Origin: Mycobacterium branderi
Lineage (GTDB): Bacteria; Actinomycetota; Actinomycetes; Mycobacteriales; Mycobacteriaceae
Direction of reading: 5' to 3'
Assembly (NCBI RefSeq): GCF_010728725.1
Contig: NZ_AP022606.1
Location: forward strand, 3,534,001 to 3,598,000
Length of the DNA: 64,000 nucleotides
Below the pieces are notes generated by a model. The model was not told the DNA's origin. It was given only the letters and a program-made list of their open reading frames with translations, and did no database searches. The stretch's first letter is position 1. Each line of letters begins with the position of its first letter. The position numbers and the translations under genes were made by a program. Of this stretch, positions 19,501 through 27,708 are shown one piece after another.

Positions 19501-20017
19501 ACTGGTCGCCGCGATTTCCGGCAATCCGACCGGCGATGTCTCCGCGGCTGTGTCGGATCTGCTGCCGGGCTACATGGTTCCCAAGCGCATCGTGGCATTC
19601 GACCAAATGCCGTTGACGGCCAACGGAAAGCTGGACCGCAACGCGGTGACCAGGCTGCTCGAACCGGGAACCACCGACACCGCAAACGGTGCGCCAGGTA
19701 ACGACGTCGAAGCGGCGCTCGCCGCGATTGTCGCGGAGGTACTGGGCGTGGATTCGGTTGGGGTACACCATGATTTCTTCGCCATGGGCGGTGATTCGGT
19801 GCTGGCCACCACCGTGATCGCCCGGCTGCGCGACTGGCTGGAAATCGATCATGCGGTGGTGGCCGATCTCTTTGCCGCGCGAACCGTCGCAGGGTTGGCC
19901 GAGCGGCTGGGCCAGCGGGAGGCTGGGCGCGGTACGCCGGATCGCCTGGCGGTGATCGCGCGTGCCTACCTCGAGGTTGCGGCGTTGACCGACGAAGAGG
20001 TTCTCGCGCAGGAGTAG
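16586..20017 (+). CDS. mbtB: Phenyloxazoline synthase MbtB (ArCP-Cy-A-PCP, no TE)
   Basis: This NRPS takes salicylate (from MbtA, not in the window) on its aryl carrier domain, activates Ser or Thr, couples them and cyclises to the hydroxyphenyl-oxazoline cap. The 1143 residues give an aryl carrier domain (LGLNSIRMM near 33), a cyclisation domain with the DxxxxDxxS signature (DMLAGDAMS near 222), an adenylation domain (IFTSGSTGLPKG near 685) and a carrier domain (MGGDSVLATT near 1066). The chain ends about 70 residues after that and lacks the thioesterase that extends M. tuberculosis MbtB to about 1414 residues; MbtT probably replaces it. ATGA overlap with mbtF indicates coupling. Confidence 0.94.
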   Translation: MISKDEIRATVAAQLDCAPADVADHDDLIQLGLNSIRMMALAGGWRKRGADITFAQLAANPTVDSWHDLLMEGMAGAAQPVPNQPVASEDAPFPLATMQHAYWIGRSDEQQLGGVAAHLYVEFDGGAVNPAQLDKAVANLVAIHPMLRTRFLPDGTQQTMPRPGRPVFSAVDLRGQSPEAVDAALTQLRDRKTHQRLAIAEGQVIDVTLTICDQGRTRLHLDIDMLAGDAMSYRVLVSDLAELYRGAAVRAPGYTYRRYRTERTVDGAARERDRHWWQQQIAQLPAAPELPTVATASHRTVRYAHWLGPESKQRLLAGAHRRGVTPAMAVAALFADTIGGWSAQSRFLLNVPLFHRDSVHPDIDRVVGDFTSSVMLDVDVTENMSVTDRARDIQRRMYESAAHAAYSGLDVLRDLGRYRGEPVLAPVVFTSALDLGELFADTVVDTFGEPVWIVSQGPQVLLDAQITELQDGLLLNWDVREAAFPPGLIDAMFARFTRAVERLADSDAGWDAEAAVRLPSDQAKIRAAVNATDGPVSARCLHEAFFDYAAATPEAPAVVWGLGEDAGAWSYRQLAERSLAVAGALRARGVRRGDAVAVQLPKGRDQILAVLGVLAAGATYVPIGFDQPIARRAKILQTADVVAAITAETVQMDSVPCMSIEAAANHSAPLPAPVLPDPDDIAYVIFTSGSTGLPKGVDVRHSGAMNTIDAVNAWFGVGSADRVLALSALEFDASVYDMFGMFSVGGSLVAVDAEQRAAATTWVELLRRHRVSILNCVPSMLDMILELGGDQHGDSLRAVTLGGDWVGADLARRLARQVPGCRFAGLGGATETSIHHTICEVVGEPPPQWATVPFGIPLRNVRCRVVAPSGRDCPDWVTGELWVGGANVAAGYRNDPQRTAERFVEHGGVRWYKTGDMARYWPDGTIEFLGRADNQVQIRGYRVELGEVESALRTVPGVRHAVAAVVGDAAPTLVAAISGNPTGDVSAAVSDLLPGYMVPKRIVAFDQMPLTANGKLDRNAVTRLLEPGTTDTANGAPGNDVEAALAAIVAEVLGVDSVGVHHDFFAMGGDSVLATTVIARLRDWLEIDHAVVADLFAARTVAGLAERLGQREAGRGTPDRLAVIARAYLEVAALTDEEVLAQE

Positions 20018-21376
20018 TCAGGCAACTGAGCCGACGATGATGCTGCCGACGTTGCATTCCTGGCGTTCGTCGACTCCCGTGGCGGCGACGAACGCGGCGG
20101 TATCGCCGAATCCCTGGGCGCACGCGCCCAGGCCCATCGCGGTTGCCGCCAAATAGATTGTCTGCATCAGGACACCGACGTCTTTCAGGATGGCGGCATA
20201 GCCGATCTGCTCGTAAGTCCACATGATGCGGCCGCTCCGTGCCGCCATCGCGACGAGTACCTGCGGCTCGGCGCCGCCGGTCAACGTCGCCGAAGCCGGT
20301 TTGACCAGGCGGGACACCGCATTTGACTCCGCGCCGGCCACCGGCCGCAGCACGTGGTCGAACGAGTCGTAGTGGTACATGCCCGGCTCCAGTCCGCCGA
20401 CGTTGCGCACCACCGGGTACAGCTCGAGTTCGTAGAGACCGCCGCCGGACGGGTAGGGCCGCGACAGCAGTTCCTCGCCCGGGCCGACGAGCTGGGTTCG
20501 CCTGGTGCGTGCTGTGCGGTACAACAACTCGCCGAGTTGTTCGACGGTGATGGGACTGGTGTCGTCGAAAGTTCTGGTCGAAACACGGTCTTCGAGAACG
20601 GTTGTCAGCGTCGGGTCTTCGGTTCGTTTGGCCGTGAGGTCGGGGACGAACAGGGCGATCGGTTGGCCGGGATAGTTCGGCCGGCGCGCCGAGGGTTGCG
20701 GGAATCGGTCCTTGGCCCACTTGGTAGGTCCGAAATGCTCCCAGGTGACAGTGCGCTCACCGAGCGTGCTGCGGCGGTGAAACCACAGATCCGGTGTGCT
20801 CCAGGCCAGCGACTCGAAGCTGGCGTCTTCCTCGCCGGCCGGTCGCCGGAAGCCACACCAGTGCAGGTCGTCGACGAACTGGGCGGCGACGGCAGCCGGT
20901 ACCCGGGGGTCGGTCGGCACCGGCCCGTCCAGCAGCGTGAGCAGACTCGGATCGTGGATCCGTAGATCGCACCACCCGAGCGGATGCTCGAGCGCAAATC
21001 CGCCTGAATCCCGGTGCAGGACAGCGAATTTCGACAGGATGCTATCCGGCGGCGATGACTCCGGGCGTGCTGCGGGCTGGCCGAACGGCAGTATGGAGTA
21101 CAGCTCGCGTACGCCGTCGCGCACCGTAATGGTCAGCCAGCCGCCGGCAGTGAGCTGATCTACCAGTGCGACGACGTCGTTGCTGTCCGACAGTTCGGAA
21201 ATGGTTGTCGGGCCGAGGTTGAGCGTCTTGAGTGCGTGCAGCTGCCCCGGGCTCAGTCGGGTCAGCTTTTCGCTGCGGGGAGGATTCAGCAGCACCGCGC
21301 CCGCGGGTGTGGTCAGGCAGGTGACGCCGGACCGAAATGCGTAGGTGGTCTGATCGGGGTAGCTGACGGTGGACAA
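20018..21376 (-). CDS. SagB/ThcOx-type FMN oxidoreductase, possible oxazoline oxidase
   Basis: This 452-residue protein has an N-terminal winged-helix-like region (about 1-170) and a C-terminal nitroreductase-fold domain of the SagB/McbC type. FMN-site hallmarks are EDRVSTRTF near 265, PSGGGLYELELYP near 300 and the C-terminal block WTYEQIGYAAILKDVG to MGLGACAQGFGD. SagB-type enzymes oxidise thiazolines and oxazolines to thiazoles and oxazoles, in ribosomal peptides and in NRPS products. Its stop is one base from mbtB, the cyclising NRPS, so I infer oxidation of the mycobactin oxazoline. A TTG start at 21376 is preferred, with AGAGG seven bases before it; the frame continues to 21805 only as antisense of the next gene. 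The substrate is inference. Confidence 0.8.
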   Translation of the reverse strand: MSTVSYPDQTTYAFRSGVTCLTTPAGAVLLNPPRSEKLTRLSPGQLHALKTLNLGPTTISELSDSNDVVALVDQLTAGGWLTITVRDGVRELYSILPFGQPAARPESSPPDSILSKFAVLHRDSGGFALEHPLGWCDLRIHDPSLLTLLDGPVPTDPRVPAAVAAQFVDDLHWCGFRRPAGEEDASFESLAWSTPDLWFHRRSTLGERTVTWEHFGPTKWAKDRFPQPSARRPNYPGQPIALFVPDLTAKRTEDPTLTTVLEDRVSTRTFDDTSPITVEQLGELLYRTARTRRTQLVGPGEELLSRPYPSGGGLYELELYPVVRNVGGLEPGMYHYDSFDHVLRPVAGAESNAVSRLVKPASATLTGGAEPQVLVAMAARSGRIMWTYEQIGYAAILKDVGVLMQTIYLAATAMGLGACAQGFGDTAAFVAATGVDERQECNVGSIIVGSVA

Positions 21377-21532
21377 TCCGCGACCTCTTTCGCTGCCTTC
21401 ACGGGATTCACCGTGCCAAGCCCATGAGCGTAGGGCAGCGGCGAGCTCGTGTAACACGACGGGCCGGCAAAACGACACACCAGTATCAGCATCACCACCA
21501 ACAACAGCTACGTCCGACCCGAAGGGACACCC

Positions 21533-22024
21533 ATGACCCTGAAAGCCCTCGCCACCGGTGTGGCAGCCGTCGCCGCGATCGGCGCCGCAGCCGCCGGCCT
21601 GACGTCCAGCTACCCGACGACATCCCAGGTGCAGCCCGTCGTCTTCAGCGTGCCGTTGCCGCTCGACCAGACCACAGCTTTGCCAACCGTCGGCCAGCTT
21701 TCCACCGTGCTGACCAGCCTCGCCGACCCCAACGTCCCGTTCGCGAACAAGTCCGGGCTGGTCGAGGGGGGCATCAGCCCGTCCGAGGCTGCGCTGGCCG
21801 ACCACGCGCTGCAGAAGGCGGCCAAAAAGGGCCAGTTGCCGTTGACGTTCGGCATCTCGAACATCCAGGCTGCCGCTCCGGGGAGCGCCACCGCCGACGT
21901 GGCGGTCTCGGGTCCCAAACTTACGGCACCGGTCACGCAGAGCGTCACGTTCGTCAACCAGGGCAGCTGGGTGCTGTCACGCGACTCGGCCATGACGCTC
22001 CTCCACGCGGCCTCTGGGCACTAG
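21533..22024 (+). CDS. Secreted low-molecular-weight antigen MTB12/CFP-2 family, copy 1
   Basis: This 163-residue protein has a signal peptide ([20 protein letters not shown]) and the family body, including [37 protein letters not shown] and [15 protein letters not shown]. It is close to M. tuberculosis MTB12/CFP-2 (Rv2376c), a secreted T-cell antigen next to the mbt cluster there too. The ribosome site GAAGGGACACCC precedes the ATG. Its cellular role is not known; the fold resembles small extracytoplasmic NTF2-like proteins. A second copy follows 43 bases later. Confidence 0.92.
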   Translation: MTLKALATGVAAVAAIGAAAAGLTSSYPTTSQVQPVVFSVPLPLDQTTALPTVGQLSTVLTSLADPNVPFANKSGLVEGGISPSEAALADHALQKAAKKGQLPLTFGISNIQAAAPGSATADVAVSGPKLTAPVTQSVTFVNQGSWVLSRDSAMTLLHAASGH

Positions 22025-22067
22025 TCTTCGCTGTGATACTGCCGACACCCGAATCGAAGGGACATCC

Positions 22068-22580
22068 ATGACTGTCAAAGCTCTCGCTACCGGTGCGGCG
22101 GCCGTCGCCGCGATCGGTGCCGCAGCAGCCGGATTCGCGCCTGCCAACCCGGCCCCAGTGCCGGTGCTGCCCGTGGTCTTCAGCGTGCCGTTGGACCCGC
22201 CGCCAGCCCCGCCGCCGGGGCAGGAGCAGCTGCCCAGCGCTGACCAGTTGGCAAACCTGTGCAACCAAGTCACGGATCCTGGCGTGAGGTACACCGAGAA
22301 GAACAATCTCGTCCAAGGCGGCATCCCTCAGAATGAGGGCATGGTGGCCGACCACGACCTGAGAAAGGCCTACCGCAACGGGAACTTCCCGGAGCAGTTC
22401 AACGTGACGAACATCGCGCCGGCCGGGCCGAATGCGGCCAGCGCCGACGTGGCTATCTCGGGTCCGAAGTTCGCCGGACCCGTCACCAAGCAACTCGCGT
22501 TCGTCAACGAAGGCGGCAACTGGATGCTTCAGCATGACGCCGCGATCGCGCTGATCCAGGCGGCCACCGCCACCAATTAG
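22068..22580 (+). CDS. Secreted MTB12/CFP-2 family antigen, copy 2
   Basis: This 170-residue paralogue of the preceding gene shares the signal peptide pattern, the start context (AAGGGACATCCATGAC) and the core PVVFSVPLD...LVQGG and ASADVAISGPKFAGPVTKQ. It differs by a proline-rich insertion (DPPPAPPPGQEQ) after the signal peptide and by two cysteine-containing changes absent from copy 1. The arrangement indicates a tandem duplication followed by divergence. The stop overlaps the end of the convergent sigma-factor gene by four bases. Function is unknown. Confidence 0.88.
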   Translation: MTVKALATGAAAVAAIGAAAAGFAPANPAPVPVLPVVFSVPLDPPPAPPPGQEQLPSADQLANLCNQVTDPGVRYTEKNNLVQGGIPQNEGMVADHDLRKAYRNGNFPEQFNVTNIAPAGPNAASADVAISGPKFAGPVTKQLAFVNEGGNWMLQHDAAIALIQAATATN

Positions 22581-23446
22581 CGGGACAGCGCGCTCAGGTC
22601 GATCCGCGCGAGGCGTGCGGGGTCGGCCAGCACGTCGATCGCGGCGATGCGGTTGCCGCGTACCACGAAGCCCATGATCGCGGCCGGATGGCCGGCGACG
22701 AAGATCACCGCGCCGGCGGCGCCGTTGACGGTGGCGGCGCGCGCTTCCCGCTCCGGGGCGGCGTAACTGCGTGCCAGGCCGGCCACCGCCGACGCGCCTC
22801 GCACCCAGCGGGTTTGGTCGGGGCCGAAGTCGCCGCGCAGCACCACATCCGGATCCAGGACCGCAACCAAGCGGTCGAGGTCGCCGGCGCGCCCGGCCGC
22901 GAAAAAGGCGTCGACGACCGTGTGTTGAGCGCTCAGGTCGGCGTCCGGATCGGGTGCGGCGTCCTGGATGCGCCGCCGCGCGCGACTGGCCAGTTTGCGG
23001 GCCGCCTCCGGCGACCGGTCGACGATCCCCGCGATCTGGTCGAACGGCACCGCGAAGACGTCGTGCAACACGAACGCCAGCCGCTCGGCCGGCGGCAACG
23101 TGTCCAGCACCACGAACAGGGCCAGCCCGACCGCGTCGGCCAGCAGCGCCTGGTGTTCGGGATCGAATTCGCCGACCGCGTCGACCACCGGATCCGGAAC
23201 ATGGGCGACGAGTTCCTCGGCCCGACGGGCGCGCCGGCTGCGCAGCGTGTTCAGGCAGATCCGCGCCACCACGGTGGTCAGCCACGCATCGAGGTTCTCG
23301 ACGTCAGCAGCCCCGTCGCGGCTCAGCCGCAGCCACGCCTCCTGCACCGCATCCTCGGCGTCGTCGACCGAGCCCAGCATGCGGTAGGCGAGCGCGCCCA
23401 GCTGCGGACGAGCCGCCTCGAATCGTGCCGCCAGCGAGGCCGTCAC
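22577..23446 (-). CDS. ECF41-type RNA polymerase sigma factor (SigI/SigJ-like)
   Basis: This 289-residue extracytoplasmic-function sigma factor has region 2 (RPQLGALAYRMLGSVDDAEDAVQEAWLR, split here as LAYRMLGSVDDAEDAVQEAW), region 4 (FDQIAGIVDRSPEAARKLA) and an extra C-terminal SnoaL/NTF2-like domain of about 120 residues, the mark of group ECF41. Such factors are controlled by their own C-terminal extension, not by an anti-sigma protein. The GTG at 23446 overlaps the stop of the decarboxylase-like gene as GTGA; the much longer open frame upstream reads that gene in another frame. Length equals M. tuberculosis SigI (290), but I did not assign a symbol. Confidence 0.9.
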   Translation of the reverse strand: MTASLAARFEAARPQLGALAYRMLGSVDDAEDAVQEAWLRLSRDGAADVENLDAWLTTVVARICLNTLRSRRARRAEELVAHVPDPVVDAVGEFDPEHQALLADAVGLALFVVLDTLPPAERLAFVLHDVFAVPFDQIAGIVDRSPEAARKLASRARRRIQDAAPDPDADLSAQHTVVDAFFAAGRAGDLDRLVAVLDPDVVLRGDFGPDQTRWVRGASAVAGLARSYAAPEREARAATVNGAAGAVIFVAGHPAAIMGFVVRGNRIAAIDVLADPARLARIDLSALSR

Positions 23447-24039
23447 CGGCTGGCCGCGTCCGGCAGCGCACACACTCGGCCCTCGGAAAAGCCGGACGAC
23501 CCGATCCCGAGCGCCAGGTTGAACCGGGCCCGAAAGTTGCCCAGGTTGATGACGTGGGTGAGGGCGACGAGTTGCGGGGTGTCGAAGTATCCGCGCAACG
23601 CGTCGAAAAGCTCGTCGGTGACCTCGACGGGCGTGCGGCTCATCGCCGCGGCGTAGTCGAGGATCAACTTCTCGACATCGGAGAAGCACGGGGCCCTCTT
23701 GTAGTCGGACAGCGCGAGCAATTCCTCGTCGGTGATGCCCCACTCGCGTGCGATCTGCGAACCCAAGTCGATGCAATACTCGCAGCGCACTGTGGTCGCC
23801 GCCTTGAGCTCGGCAAGTGCGCGGTGGCGGGCACTGAGCATGTCCAGTTTCGACTCCGCCAGTTCCAGCCGCCCGATCGCGTTGAGCAGCTTGGGGATGT
23901 GGGCGTACATCCGAAGGGGTTCGAGCATCGTCGCGGTTTGCAGTCCAGTCATCTGCTTGAACCGACGCTTGGTGAAGAAGAAGGCGATCCGGGCGCCCAG
24001 CCCGGCGTCGCGGTCGGAGACTCCGGTAAGTCGTGGCAT
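23443..24039 (-). CDS. Carboxymuconolactone decarboxylase/AhpD-like protein, ECF41 partner
   Basis: The 198-residue protein has the AhpD-fold core with the redox pair CEYC in TTVRCEYCIDLGSQIA near residue 102 and ALTHVINLGNFRARFN near the C terminus. Carboxymuconolactone decarboxylase-like proteins are one of the three usual partners (with oxidoreductases and epimerases) encoded beside ECF41 sigma factors. The ATG at 24039 is preceded by AGGAGG with five bases spacing, the best ribosome site in this stretch. Overlap with the sigma gene (GTGA) shows co-translation. The physiological substrate is unknown. Confidence 0.87.
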   Translation of the reverse strand: MPRLTGVSDRDAGLGARIAFFFTKRRFKQMTGLQTATMLEPLRMYAHIPKLLNAIGRLELAESKLDMLSARHRALAELKAATTVRCEYCIDLGSQIAREWGITDEELLALSDYKRAPCFSDVEKLILDYAAAMSRTPVEVTDELFDALRGYFDTPQLVALTHVINLGNFRARFNLALGIGSSGFSEGRVCALPDAASR

Positions 24040-24074
24040 GGTGTCCTCCTGCTGCAAGTGGTCTCACTTAGCTC

Positions 24075-24101
24075 GACACCCGGAGCCGCCGAAACGTGAC
24101 C
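24075..24101 (-). promoter_or_regulatory. Candidate ECF41-dependent promoter
   Basis: On the minus strand GGTCACG is followed after exactly 16 bases by TGTC, 36 bases before the decarboxylase-like start codon. From memory, ECF41 promoters look like TGTCACA, about 16 bases, CGTC, so both elements match in most positions. This would make the operon self-activated. It is an eye match only. Confidence 0.45.
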
Positions 24102-24106
24102 GCTGA

Positions 24107-24418
24107 CTAAGCGTGCTGACCGGCCCCGTCCATGTCCAGCAGCCGCGCATGCAGCACCGTGCGATTCCGCAGTGCCGCGCGCACCGCCCGATGCAGGCCG
24201 TCCTCGAGGTAGAGGATGCCCCGCCACTTCACCGCGTGCGGGAACAGATCACCGTAGAAGGTGGAGTCTTCGGAGAGCAGCCGATCCAGGGCGAGCACGG
24301 TGGTCGTGGTGACCAGCTCGTCCAGCCGGATCTGGCGCGGCGGTATCTGCGACCACTCCCGATACGACAGGCCATGGTCGGGGTACGGCTTGCCTTCCCG
24401 CACTCCTTTGAAGATCAT
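24107..24418 (-). CDS. Conserved mycobacterial protein, Rv2375 family
   Basis: This 103-residue protein matches the Rv2375 family closely, for example YREWSQIPPRQIRLDEL, TTTVLALDRLLSEDSTFYGD and GLHRAVRAALRNRTVLHAR. It has no signal peptide, membrane segment or recognised catalytic motif. It keeps the position it has in M. tuberculosis, divergent from hrcA. The last residues are a variable tail. Function unknown; the strong conservation and short basic C terminus suggest a cytoplasmic role. Confidence 0.85.
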   Translation of the reverse strand: MIFKGVREGKPYPDHGLSYREWSQIPPRQIRLDELVTTTTVLALDRLLSEDSTFYGDLFPHAVKWRGILYLEDGLHRAVRAALRNRTVLHARLLDMDGAGQHA

Positions 24419-24569
24419 TCGCCGACCGTCTCCGGTGCCCGGTCCGACGTGAGCATGGTTGTTAAGGCTAGCCCGCCGCCGATGCGGGCCGAAAGGCCCG
24501 GGGAGAAGGCGGGCGATTCAACACAGCCCTCGATTGCCGATGACCGTAACCCGCTGCTGATCACCGTAA

Positions 24570-25643
<1,074 letters not shown>

Positions 25644-25681
25644 CCGCGCACTCGTCTAGCGCTGCGTAAGAAAGGTCAGGC

Positions 25682-26818
25682 GTGGCACGCGATTACTACG
25701 GCTTGCTCGGCGTCAGCCCGAACGCCAGCGATACGGAGATCAAACGCGCCTATCGCAAGCTGGCGCGGGAACTGCATCCCGACGTCAACCCCGACGAAGC
25801 GGCTCAGGCGAAGTTCAAGGAGATCAGCGTCGCCTACGAGGTGCTGTCCGACCCGGAGAAGCGACGCATCGTCGACATGGGCGGGGACCCGCTGGAGAAC
25901 GCCGCGACCGCCAACGGCTTCCCGGGCTTCGGCGGCCTCGGCGACGTGTTCGAGGCGTTCTTCGGAGGCGGCTCCACCTCCCGTGGTCCAGTCGGCCGGG
26001 TCCGGCCCGGCTCGGATTCGCTGCTGCGGATGCGGCTGGATCTCACCGAGTGCGCGACCGGGGTCACCAAGCAAGTCACCGTCGACACCGCGGTGCTGTG
26101 CGACCGCTGCCAGGGGCGGGGCACCAACGGCAATTCCGGCCCGGTGAAATGCGACACCTGCGGCGGCCGCGGCGAGGTGCAAACCGTGCAGCGCTCGCTG
26201 CTGGGGCAGGTGATGACCTCGCGGCCGTGTCCGACCTGCCGCGGCGTCGGTGAGGTCATCCTCGACCCGTGCTACCAGTGCGGCGGCGACGGCCGGGTGC
26301 GGGCCCGCCGGGAGATCAGCGTCAAGATTCCCGCCGGTGTCGGCGACGGCATGCGAGTGCGGTTGGCGTCTCAGGGCGAGGTCGGGCCCGGCGGGGGACC
26401 GGCGGGCGACCTCTATGTCGAGGTGCACGAGCAGCCGCACGACATCTTCATGCGCGACGGCGACGACCTGCACTGCACAATCTCGGTGCCGATGGTCGAC
26501 GCCGCGCTGGGTACCACGGTGAGCCTCGACGCGATCCTCGACGGGCTCACCGAGATCACCGTGCCGCCGGGCACCCAGCCCGGCTCGGTGGTCACGCTGC
26601 GCGGTCGTGGAATGCCGCACCTGCGTTCCGGGGTGCGCGGCGATCTACATGTGCACGTCGAGGTGGTGGTGCCGGATCGGCTCGACCACCGCGACGCGGA
26701 ACTGTTGCGCGAGTTCAAGAGCCGCCGCGGCCGTGACGTCGCCGAGGTCCGCTCGACGCACGCCGGCGCCACCAGCGGATTGTTCAGCCGGCTGCGCGAA
26801 ACCTTCACCGGTCGCTGA
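25682..26818 (+). CDS. dnaJ2: Chaperone DnaJ2
   Basis: This DnaK co-chaperone has 378 residues. It starts with a J domain ([23 protein letters not shown] motif at about 34-36), a Gly/Phe-rich stretch around 75-105, and four zinc-binding CxxCxGxG repeats starting [10 protein letters not shown] near 140 and ending [10 protein letters not shown] near 200. The C-terminal substrate-binding domains follow. The start is GTG 25682, 38 bases after hrcA. Placement after hrcA is typical of actinobacterial dnaJ2. Confidence 0.96.
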   Translation: MARDYYGLLGVSPNASDTEIKRAYRKLARELHPDVNPDEAAQAKFKEISVAYEVLSDPEKRRIVDMGGDPLENAATANGFPGFGGLGDVFEAFFGGGSTSRGPVGRVRPGSDSLLRMRLDLTECATGVTKQVTVDTAVLCDRCQGRGTNGNSGPVKCDTCGGRGEVQTVQRSLLGQVMTSRPCPTCRGVGEVILDPCYQCGGDGRVRARREISVKIPAGVGDGMRVRLASQGEVGPGGGPAGDLYVEVHEQPHDIFMRDGDDLHCTISVPMVDAALGTTVSLDAILDGLTEITVPPGTQPGSVVTLRGRGMPHLRSGVRGDLHVHVEVVVPDRLDHRDAELLREFKSRRGRDVAEVRSTHAGATSGLFSRLRETFTGR

Positions 26819-26824
26819 CTTCTT

Positions 26825-27559
26825 GTGCCGGGCCTGTTTTACGTCGACGCGCTGCCCGAGACCGGTGGACTGGCCGTCGTCGGTGGCGACGAGGGCTTTC
26901 ACGCCGCGACCGTGCGGCGGATCCGTCCGGGCGAGCAGCTGATGCTCGGCGACGGCGCCGGCGGCCTGGCCAGCTGTGTGGCGGAGCAGGCCGGGCGCGA
27001 CGGCCTTACCGCCCGGGTGGTCGACCGTTGGAGCGTCGCACCCGCTCAGCCGCCGGTGATGGTGGTGCAGGCGTTGCCGAAGTCCGATCGCTCCGAGTTG
27101 GCGATCGAGCTGGCCACCGAGGCGGGCGCGGATGCGTTTGTGGCGTGGCAGGCCGCCCGCTGTGTGGCCCGCTGGGACGGGGAGCGCCTGGACAAGGGGC
27201 TGCGACGGTGGCGGGCGGTGGTGCGTTCCGCAGCCCGGCAATCCCGTCGGGCGCACATCCCGCCGGTCGACGGGCTGTTGTCGACGGCGGAGCTGGTCGA
27301 GCGGGTGCGCAGCGGAGGGTCTGTGGTGTTGGCGCTGCACGAGTCGGCGACCGAAAGGTTGACGGATATCGATGTGGCGCAAGCCAATTCGCTGACTCTG
27401 GTGGTGGGCCCCGAAGGCGGCATTGCGCCCGACGAGATCGGCGCGCTCACTGACGCGGGTGCCGTCGCGGTCCGACTGGTGCCCACCGTGTTGCGGACGT
27501 CGACGGCGGCCGCGGTGGCGCTGGGCGCGCTGGGAGTGCTGACGCGGCGGTGGGATTGA
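26825..27559 (+). CDS. rsmE: 16S rRNA (uracil1498-N3)-methyltransferase RsmE
   Basis: RsmE is a SPOUT-class methyltransferase that makes m3U1498 in 16S rRNA. The 244-residue protein has the N-terminal PUA-like part (FYVDALPE...[18 protein letters not shown]) and the SAM-binding knot with [17 protein letters not shown] near 200 and [19 protein letters not shown] at the end. The GTG start at 26825 is six bases after dnaJ2. The order hrcA-dnaJ2-rsmE is the usual actinobacterial one. Confidence 0.93.
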   Translation: MPGLFYVDALPETGGLAVVGGDEGFHAATVRRIRPGEQLMLGDGAGGLASCVAEQAGRDGLTARVVDRWSVAPAQPPVMVVQALPKSDRSELAIELATEAGADAFVAWQAARCVARWDGERLDKGLRRWRAVVRSAARQSRRAHIPPVDGLLSTAELVERVRSGGSVVLALHESATERLTDIDVAQANSLTLVVGPEGGIAPDEIGALTDAGAVAVRLVPTVLRTSTAAAVALGALGVLTRRWD

Positions 27560-27575
27560 CCCCCACTCGCCCGAC

Positions 27576-27623
27576 TGTGAATTTCACGACGTGACACGCC
27601 GCAGCGGCGTCGTCAGATTCACA
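27576..27623. repeat. Long intergenic inverted repeat between rsmE and phoH
   Basis: The left arm (TGTGAATTTCACGACG, 27576-27591) and right arm (CGTCGTCAGATTCACA, 27608-27623) can pair at 14 of 16 positions around a 16-base loop. A smaller perfect 7-bp hairpin, ACGCCGC-A-GCGGCGT (27596-27610), is nested and would compete with it. No T-run follows, so a simple terminator is unlikely. It fills the gap where M. tuberculosis carries PE_PGRS40 and other genes. Confidence 0.75.
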
Positions 27624-27708
27624 CTGGAGACCAGGAACGCTGCCGGCGGTAAACTTGACTACCGAGCGTCGTCACCCGACAACCCAGAAAGCAGGCATTA
27701 GAACCCAC

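Noticed and set aside
21377..21532. Iron box in front of the SagB-type gene
   Set aside because: No TTAGG-type palindrome is visible; iron control of this gene remains unproven.
22771..24099. Plus-strand open frame of 442 codons over the sigma factor and decarboxylase genes
   Set aside because: Pro/Arg-rich shadow of two well-supported minus-strand genes.
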